Shown here piece after piece: positions 15,683-19,468 of a stretch of DNA of 19,468 nt. Under the pieces are notes generated by a model, which worked only from the letters and a program-made list of their open reading frames with translations, did not search any database and was not told the origin of the DNA. The first letter of the stretch is position 1. Each line of letters begins with the position of its first letter. Source of the DNA: JAHJUB01 sp041653615 [NCBI: Candidatus Ratteibacteria bacterium] (lineage in GTDB: Bacteria; Ratteibacteria; UBA8468; MWAK01); contig JBAZEZ010000025.1 in assembly GCA_041653615.1 (NCBI GenBank), positions 1 to 19,468 of the forward strand. The letters are read 5' to 3'. Made by a program: the position numbers and the translations under genes.

Positions 15683-18011
15683 ACCCCTGCATTGATTTCG
15701 CAATCAGTAACTGTCCCAGACAAATGCCCGCATCGTTAATGGGCATTTTTTCCGGCAAAAATACGGAAAATCCGGCGGCGTTTAGTTTTTCCACGGTCAG
15801 CCTCATAAGCAGTTGATTTTGAAATACGCCACCGGCAAGAACCACCTTATTTATTTTACTCTTTTCGGAGAGTTTGAGGCAAGTAAATCGGATGATTTCC
15901 GCAATGGTCAGATGAAACCGGGCCGTGATTATTTCCGCGTTTTCCTTTTTCTGCAATTCGCCGACTATTTCCGCAATCATCGGTTTCCAATCGACGCGAA
16001 GAATCCCGTCCTTTTCCAGGGTGAAAGAGTACGGTTTAAGCCGCGTTAATCGGGACTCTGCTCTTTCGGCCGCGGCCTGCAGGCGAATCGGCGCTTCCGC
16101 GTCATAAGTTTGCAGACGGCAAAGTCCCAGGAGGCCGGATACGGCGTCAAAGAGTCGGCCGGCGCTGGAAGTTTTAATAAAGGGATAATTCTTATTCAGT
16201 GTTTCCAGAACGGCAATTTTTTGTTTCCGATTTATTCCTTCCAAAAATTTCAAGTCCGGTATTTTTGACCCGAAAACGGAGTGAAGCAAACCGAGCGCGG
16301 TTCGCCAGGGCTGCAATACCGCCTGGTCTCCGCCAGGCAGGGGAAAGGGAAGAAGACCGCCGACCCGTTCCAGTTTCTGTTGGTTTCCGCGGAAGAATTC
16401 GCCGCCCCAGAGTGTTTTGTCTTCGCCGTATCCGGTGCCGTCAAAGGCGACGCCGATAACCGGATTTTTAAGGTTGTGTTCCGCCAGAACCGAAGCGACG
16501 TGCGCTTTGTGATGCTGAACCAGAAAAAGCGGCAGTTTCTTTTTTTTTGCCATTTTTTCGGCGCTGCGCCGGCTCTGGTAATCCGGGTGCAGGTCTGCTA
16601 CCAAAAATTCCGGCTTAATACGGAAAAAGCGCCGGTAGCAATCAAGGGTCTTTTCAAAAAATCGGAGGTTTTCGTAATTTTTCAGGTTCCCGAGATAGGG
16701 TGAAGGAAAGACCGTATGTCCGGCCGCGAGCGCGAAAGTTCCTTTATCCTCCGCGCCGAAAGCCAGGGCGGCCGGAAATTTAACTTCGGTGATGACAGGC
16801 AGGGGAGCGTAGCCGCGGCTCCGCCGGACGAATGTGAATTTTTCCCCCCACCTATCTCTTCCCCGGCGGGAGGGGTGAGGGAAGGGGGAATTTACCGGTA
16901 ACATTATGGAATCGTCCGACTGGTTGGCAATTTCCCGGTTATGCGTCAGGAAGTAGTCCGCGATGCCGGCGAGTTTTTTTTCCGCTTCTTTATTATCGCG
17001 GATAACCGGTTCTTCCGATAGATTGGCGCTGGTTGCGACCAGTACCTTTGGTCCGCTTTCCAGGAGCAGGTAATGGAGCGGCGCGTAAGCGAGGAAAAAA
17101 CCGTAATAATTATTGTCCGGGGACAGGGAGTTCGATAAGTTATTCTTGCCGGGTTTTTTCCGCAGAAGTAAAATGGGCCGGTAAGGGCCGGTCAGCAACT
17201 TTTCCGCTTCCGTTGAGAGAAGCGCGTGTCGCCTAATTGTTTCGACGGAATCCGTCATTAAAGCCAGAGGTTTGCCGGGCCGTTTTTTTCTGCCGCGCAG
17301 ACGCTTTACCGCCGCTTCATTTCCGGCGTTACAAATCAGGTGAAAGCCGCCGATACCTTTGACCGCGATGATTTTGCCTTTCTTAATCAGCGCGATTGCT
17401 TTTTTGACCGCCGCGTCTTTAGTGCTGATTGTTACGTTTTTATGCCGGAGAGAGATTTCCGGGCCGCAAACCGGACAGGCAATCGGTTCCGCGTGGTAGC
17501 GCCGGTCGGCCGGGTCGCGGTATTCTTGGCCGCAGTTTCGGCAGAGCCGGAATTCCGTCATTACGGTTCTGGGGCGGTCGTAAGGCAGGTCTGTGATGAT
17601 GGAGTAACGCGGTCCGCAATTGGTACAGTTGATAAAAGGGTATCGGTAGCGCCGGTCGGCCGGGTCAGCCATTTCCGACAGGCAGTCTGCGCAGGTGGCG
17701 ATGTCCGGCGGCACGAATAATTCACCCTCTTTTTTGCCGCGGCTTTCCTCTATCTTGAAAGAAAGGCATCCAACCGGTTTAATTTTTTTAACTTCAACGC
17801 GGAATATCCGGCTGGCCGGCGGCGCCTCGCGTTCTAGCAGGACCAGGAATTTCTTGAGAATTTCTTCCCGGCCTTCCAACGTGATGCTAACGCCGTCCCG
17901 CTGGTTGCGGACAAATCCGGAGAGGGAGAGCCGGCAGGCAAGCCGGTAGACGAAGGGTCGGAATCCGACGCCCTGTACCAGTCCGGTTACCTTAATTCGG
18001 AAAGCATTCAT
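15633..18011 (-). CDS. hypF: Carbamoyltransferase HypF
   Basis: HypF makes carbamoyl-adenylate from carbamoyl phosphate and ATP and passes the carbamoyl group to HypE. The 792-residue protein has the full domain order: acylphosphatase (1-90; GLVQGVGFRPFVYRL, Asn36), zinc-finger region (Cys107/110, 129/132, 157/160, 179/182), a YrdC-like domain (about 195-400, KGIGGFHL), and a Kae1-like domain with HHKAH, FDGTGYGEDKTLWGGEF and AGGVFQN. Two parts come from repeats. Residues about 372-393 (NSPFPHPSRRGRDRWGEKFT) sit between DDSI and FVRRSRGYAP. The C-terminal CHSRGLVSAVALREGG follows the natural end near INDAGICLGQLLIAKSM. NQSDDS replaces the common NRxDDS. The GGGAG ribosome-binding site is about 12 bases upstream and lies in a repeat. 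Probably functional. Confidence 0.95.
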   Translation of the reverse strand: MNAFRIKVTGLVQGVGFRPFVYRLACRLSLSGFVRNQRDGVSITLEGREEILKKFLVLLEREAPPASRIFRVEVKKIKPVGCLSFKIEESRGKKEGELFVPPDIATCADCLSEMADPADRRYRYPFINCTNCGPRYSIITDLPYDRPRTVMTEFRLCRNCGQEYRDPADRRYHAEPIACPVCGPEISLRHKNVTISTKDAAVKKAIALIKKGKIIAVKGIGGFHLICNAGNEAAVKRLRGRKKRPGKPLALMTDSVETIRRHALLSTEAEKLLTGPYRPILLLRKKPGKNNLSNSLSPDNNYYGFFLAYAPLHYLLLESGPKVLVATSANLSEEPVIRDNKEAEKKLAGIADYFLTHNREIANQSDDSIMLPVNSPFPHPSRRGRDRWGEKFTFVRRSRGYAPLPVITEVKFPAALAFGAEDKGTFALAAGHTVFPSPYLGNLKNYENLRFFEKTLDCYRRFFRIKPEFLVADLHPDYQSRRSAEKMAKKKKLPLFLVQHHKAHVASVLAEHNLKNPVIGVAFDGTGYGEDKTLWGGEFFRGNQQKLERVGGLLPFPLPGGDQAVLQPWRTALGLLHSVFGSKIPDLKFLEGINRKQKIAVLETLNKNYPFIKTSSAGRLFDAVSGLLGLCRLQTYDAEAPIRLQAAAERAESRLTRLKPYSFTLEKDGILRVDWKPMIAEIVGELQKKENAEIITARFHLTIAEIIRFTCLKLSEKSKINKVVLAGGVFQNQLLMRLTVEKLNAAGFSVFLPEKMPINDAGICLGQLLIAKSMQGCHSRGLVSAVALREGG
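16833..16898. repeat. Family C-like repeat inserted in frame within hypF
   Basis: The plus strand reads CCCCCCACCTATCTCTTCCCC, GGCGGGAGGGG, then TGAGGGAAGGGGG. The GGGAGGGGTGAGGGAAGGGGG part also occurs, with minor changes, in the hypB-hypF gap. It adds about 22 residues (372-393) to HypF in a loop before the conserved RRSRGYAP. Confidence 0.7.
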
Positions 18012-18021
18012 TATTTTTATT

Positions 18022-18092
18022 AACTCCCACCCCTGATTGGCGGGTCGTGCCCGCCGAAGCTTTAGCGTAGGCGGGAGGGGTAAGGAAGGGGG
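18022..18092. repeat. Composite repeat in hypB-hypF gap (family C-like with nested family F)
   Basis: ACTCCCACCCC and GGGAGGGGTAAGGAAGGGGG frame an inner palindrome, GCCCGCCGAAGCTTTAGCGTAGGCGGG, which is of the family F type. The element fills nearly the whole 83-base gap. Its edge supplies the GGGAG sequence upstream of the hypF ATG. Confidence 0.75.
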
Positions 18093-18094
18093 TC

Positions 18095-18745
18095 TTATTT
18101 TGCCTGTATTTTATTAATCAACCACTCAACAAATTCTTTAATCCCGGTTTCTTGCGTGGCGGAGACCGGGAATATCGGCAGGTTGGTGTTTATCCTGCGG
18201 ACATTGTCCAGGCAGGCTTCTTTGTTAAAATTCAGGTACGGCAGTAAATCTGTTTTGGTGAGAACCAGGGCCGCGGCTTCCCGGAAGAGCAGGGGGTATT
18301 TGAGCGGTTTTTCCTCTCCCTCCGTAACGCTGAGAACCGCAATCTTCACTTTTTCGCCGACGTCAAATTCCGCCGGGCAGACCAGGTTCCCGACATTTTC
18401 CACGATGACGGCATCCAGTTTTTTCAGGTCAAAATCAGCCAGGGCGTAATATACCATCTTTGCTTCCAGGTGGCAGGCGCCGCCGGTCAATAACTGGCTG
18501 ACCGGTATTTTCAGGTCGGCGAGCCGTTCCGCGTCCCGGGTCGTTTCAATGTCGCCCTCCAGGACCGCGAAACGTAATTTTTCTTCCAGCTGTCCGACCA
18601 TTTTTTCCAATAGCGTTGTTTTTCCGCAACCCGGTCCGCCGATAAGATTGAACATGACGCAACTGTTTTCCGTCAGTAATTGCCGGGTTTTGTTTGCCCA
18701 TTTTTCGTTTTCACCCATCAAATCCCGATATACCTTAATTTCCAT
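18095..18745 (-). CDS. hypB: Hydrogenase nickel incorporation GTPase HypB
   Basis: HypB is a GTPase that delivers nickel, with HypA, to the hydrogenase large subunit after iron insertion. The 216-residue protein has the SIMIBI-class P-loop GGPGCGKT (36-43), EGDIETTRDAERL, the metal-binding GGACHLEAKM (Cys92, His93), VIVENVGNLVCPAEFD, and TKTDLLPY for guanine recognition. It lacks the His-rich N-terminal nickel-storage stretch and the N-terminal CxxCGC site of some HypB proteins. It is therefore the short, non-storing form. The ATG is preceded at eight bases by AAGGA, which lies just outside family B repeat copy 3. hypA lies upstream across that repeat and hypF downstream. Confidence 0.97.
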   Translation of the reverse strand: MEIKVYRDLMGENEKWANKTRQLLTENSCVMFNLIGGPGCGKTTLLEKMVGQLEEKLRFAVLEGDIETTRDAERLADLKIPVSQLLTGGACHLEAKMVYYALADFDLKKLDAVIVENVGNLVCPAEFDVGEKVKIAVLSVTEGEEKPLKYPLLFREAAALVLTKTDLLPYLNFNKEACLDNVRRINTNLPIFPVSATQETGIKEFVEWLINKIQAK

Positions 18746-18758
18746 AGGTTTTATCCTT

Positions 18759-18873
18759 GGACGCAGATTTCCTCAGATAATAGCAGATACAGATTTTAAA
18801 GATTACTTTTAAAGAAGTACCTTAAAATTATCTTTAAATCTTTATCCTGTAGTTTCTGCGTACATCTGCGTCC
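18759..18873. repeat. MITE-like inverted repeat, family B, copy 3
   Basis: It is about 115 bases, from GGACGCAGATTTCC to ACATCTGCGTCC, with the interior GCAGATACAGATT shared with copy 2. It lies between hypA and hypB, 13 bases from the hypB start codon. Confidence 0.88.
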
Positions 18874-18884
18874 AATTAAGTTTC

Positions 18885-19235
18885 TTACCTCTCCACCGTT
18901 AAATTATTCAAATACAGTTCCATTCCGCCGGATAACTCAATCTCCCCGGAACCGCATTTTCCGCACCGGAAATTATTCTCCGTAATCTCGCCTTCCCAGG
19001 CGCATTTTGGGCACTTTGCCAGAATAGGCGCGCTTTTAACTTCAATTTTTGAGCCGGCTATTACTGTTTTTTTGGTCAGTATTCCGTAAGCGAATTGAAG
19101 CGTTTCCGGTATAATCTGCCGCAGACGGCCAATTACGACGGATGCTTTCAGTAATTTCGGATTGGGCGGGTCCATTTTTTCCAGTTCGGAGAGAATCGCC
19201 TTCACCAGGCCCTGACAGATAGAGAACTCGTGCAT
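18885..19235 (-). CDS. hypA: Hydrogenase nickel incorporation protein HypA
   Basis: HypA binds nickel and passes it to the hydrogenase precursor with HypB. The 116-residue protein begins MHEFSICQGLV, with the nickel-binding His2 of the MHE motif. A C-terminal zinc ribbon is formed by Cys75, Cys78, Cys91 and Cys94 (CPKC, CGKC). IGRLRQIIPETLQFAYGILT and MELYLNNLTVE also fit the family. It is the first gene of the leftward hyp-nfn array and has a plausible promoter at 19272-19301. No Shine-Dalgarno is evident before the ATG. The zinc-ribbon spacing (12 residues between CxxC pairs) is normal. Confidence 0.97.
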   Translation of the reverse strand: MHEFSICQGLVKAILSELEKMDPPNPKLLKASVVIGRLRQIIPETLQFAYGILTKKTVIAGSKIEVKSAPILAKCPKCAWEGEITENNFRCGKCGSGEIELSGGMELYLNNLTVER

Positions 19236-19271
19236 ATATATTTTAGGGTTGCGAAAGCATAAACCCCATAT

Positions 19272-19301
19272 ATCTTATCCCATTTTACGATTTGCGGTCA
19301 A
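19272..19301 (-). promoter_or_regulatory. Predicted promoter of the hypA-nfnB array
   Basis: On the minus strand TTGACC (19296-19301) is followed after 18 bases by TAAGAT (19272-19277), giving a leader of roughly 30 bases to the hypA ATG. The -35 box is strong and the -10 box weak. Just upstream is an AT-rich stretch with repeated AACATA steps. The insertion-sequence end is about 45 bases further upstream. Confidence 0.45.
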
Positions 19302-19349
19302 TGTTATGTTTATGTTTTTGGTGAGGTAATTCCCTACTTTCCTGTCAAC

Positions 19350-19392
19350 GCAAAATGAATATGTCCGGTTCTCTGCAAAATGAATATGTCCG
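19350..19392. repeat. Tandem direct repeats at an insertion-sequence end
   Basis: GCAAAATGAATATGTCCG occurs at 19350-19367 and again at 19375-19392, an 18-base perfect repeat with a 25-base period. They follow the stop codon of the transposase fragment, so they probably are transposase-binding sites at the IS terminus. The terminus may be near TGTCAAC (19343-19349). Confidence 0.8.
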
Positions 19393-19396
19393 CTTT

Positions 19397-19468
19397 TCAT
19401 TTATTTAATCTCGCGTATACAGCCCTGCCTTCTACCCGCCAAGGATGGTCTATTGCGGGCTTCCATAT
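19397..19468 (-). CDS. C-terminal end of a DDE (rve/IS481-like) transposase, partial
   Basis: The minus-strand frame from the right edge reads IWKPAIDHPWRVEGRAVYAR then LNK and stops at TGA 19397-19399. A proline-rich, HPWR-containing C-terminus followed by repeated GGACATATTCATTTTGC sites (on the transposase strand) is the pattern I associate with rve/IS481-like elements. Only 23 residues are visible, so the family is uncertain. The gene points toward hypA, so read-through into the hyp array is possible. Confidence 0.55.
   Translation of the reverse strand: MWKPAIDHPWRVEGRAVYARLNK

Overview
The window looks like a piece of an uncultured, anaerobic bacterial genome of moderate GC content. 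It carries rubrerythrin, an electron-bifurcating NfnAB transhydrogenase and a full set of [NiFe]-hydrogenase maturation genes, and it is packed with short palindromic intergenic repeats. That repeat load and the mixed gene order resemble subsurface candidate phyla (for example Omnitrophota-like or related MAGs), but the lineage is an inference with low confidence. Nearly all genes lie on the minus strand. Only rubrerythrin and two small membrane proteins are on the plus strand. No stretch longer than about 160 bases lacks a gene or a recognisable repeat. I saw no tRNA, rRNA or CRISPR array.

Layout. Positions 1-41 hold the first codons of an IS110-type transposase that runs off the left edge. 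Positions 156-1004 encode a NucS-like nuclease fused to an EVE modified-base reader domain. Next come an SrlD-like short-chain dehydrogenase (1064-1852) and a ClpB that lacks its N-terminal domain (1941-4091). A leftward housekeeping run follows, read from 8561 down to 4158: trpS, hisC, cdaA, a 53-residue CdaR/YbbR stub, pdxJ and a 110-residue unknown protein. trpS and rubrerythrin (8717-9292, +) diverge from promoters that appear to share one palindromic -35 hexamer. Two LiaF/PspC-like membrane proteins (+) and a 29-residue lipoprotein-like peptide (-) complete the middle.

The right half is one leftward gene array: hypA (19235), hypB, hypF, hypC, hypD, an inserted DUF559 nuclease unit, hypE, nfnA and nfnB (10368). 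HypA and HypB deliver nickel. HypF, HypE, HypC and HypD build and deliver the Fe(CN)2CO centre. NfnAB couples NADH, NADPH and ferredoxin pools, which suits a hydrogen-metabolising anaerobe. Hydrogenase structural genes are not in the window. hypD is split by an apparent one-base deletion. Upstream of hypA lies the end of a second IS, with tandem 25-bp-period repeats and the last 23 codons of its transposase.

The most striking theme is repeat invasion. At least five families of short palindromic repeats occupy intergenic gaps. Some copies sit inside coding sequences, in frame (nfnB, hypD, hypF), and others supply a ribosome-binding site, a start codon or a stop codon. The DUF559 nuclease gene is bounded by inverted copies of one family: its GTG start is in one copy and its stop in the hairpin loop of the other. 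It may be a small repeat-associated mobile unit.
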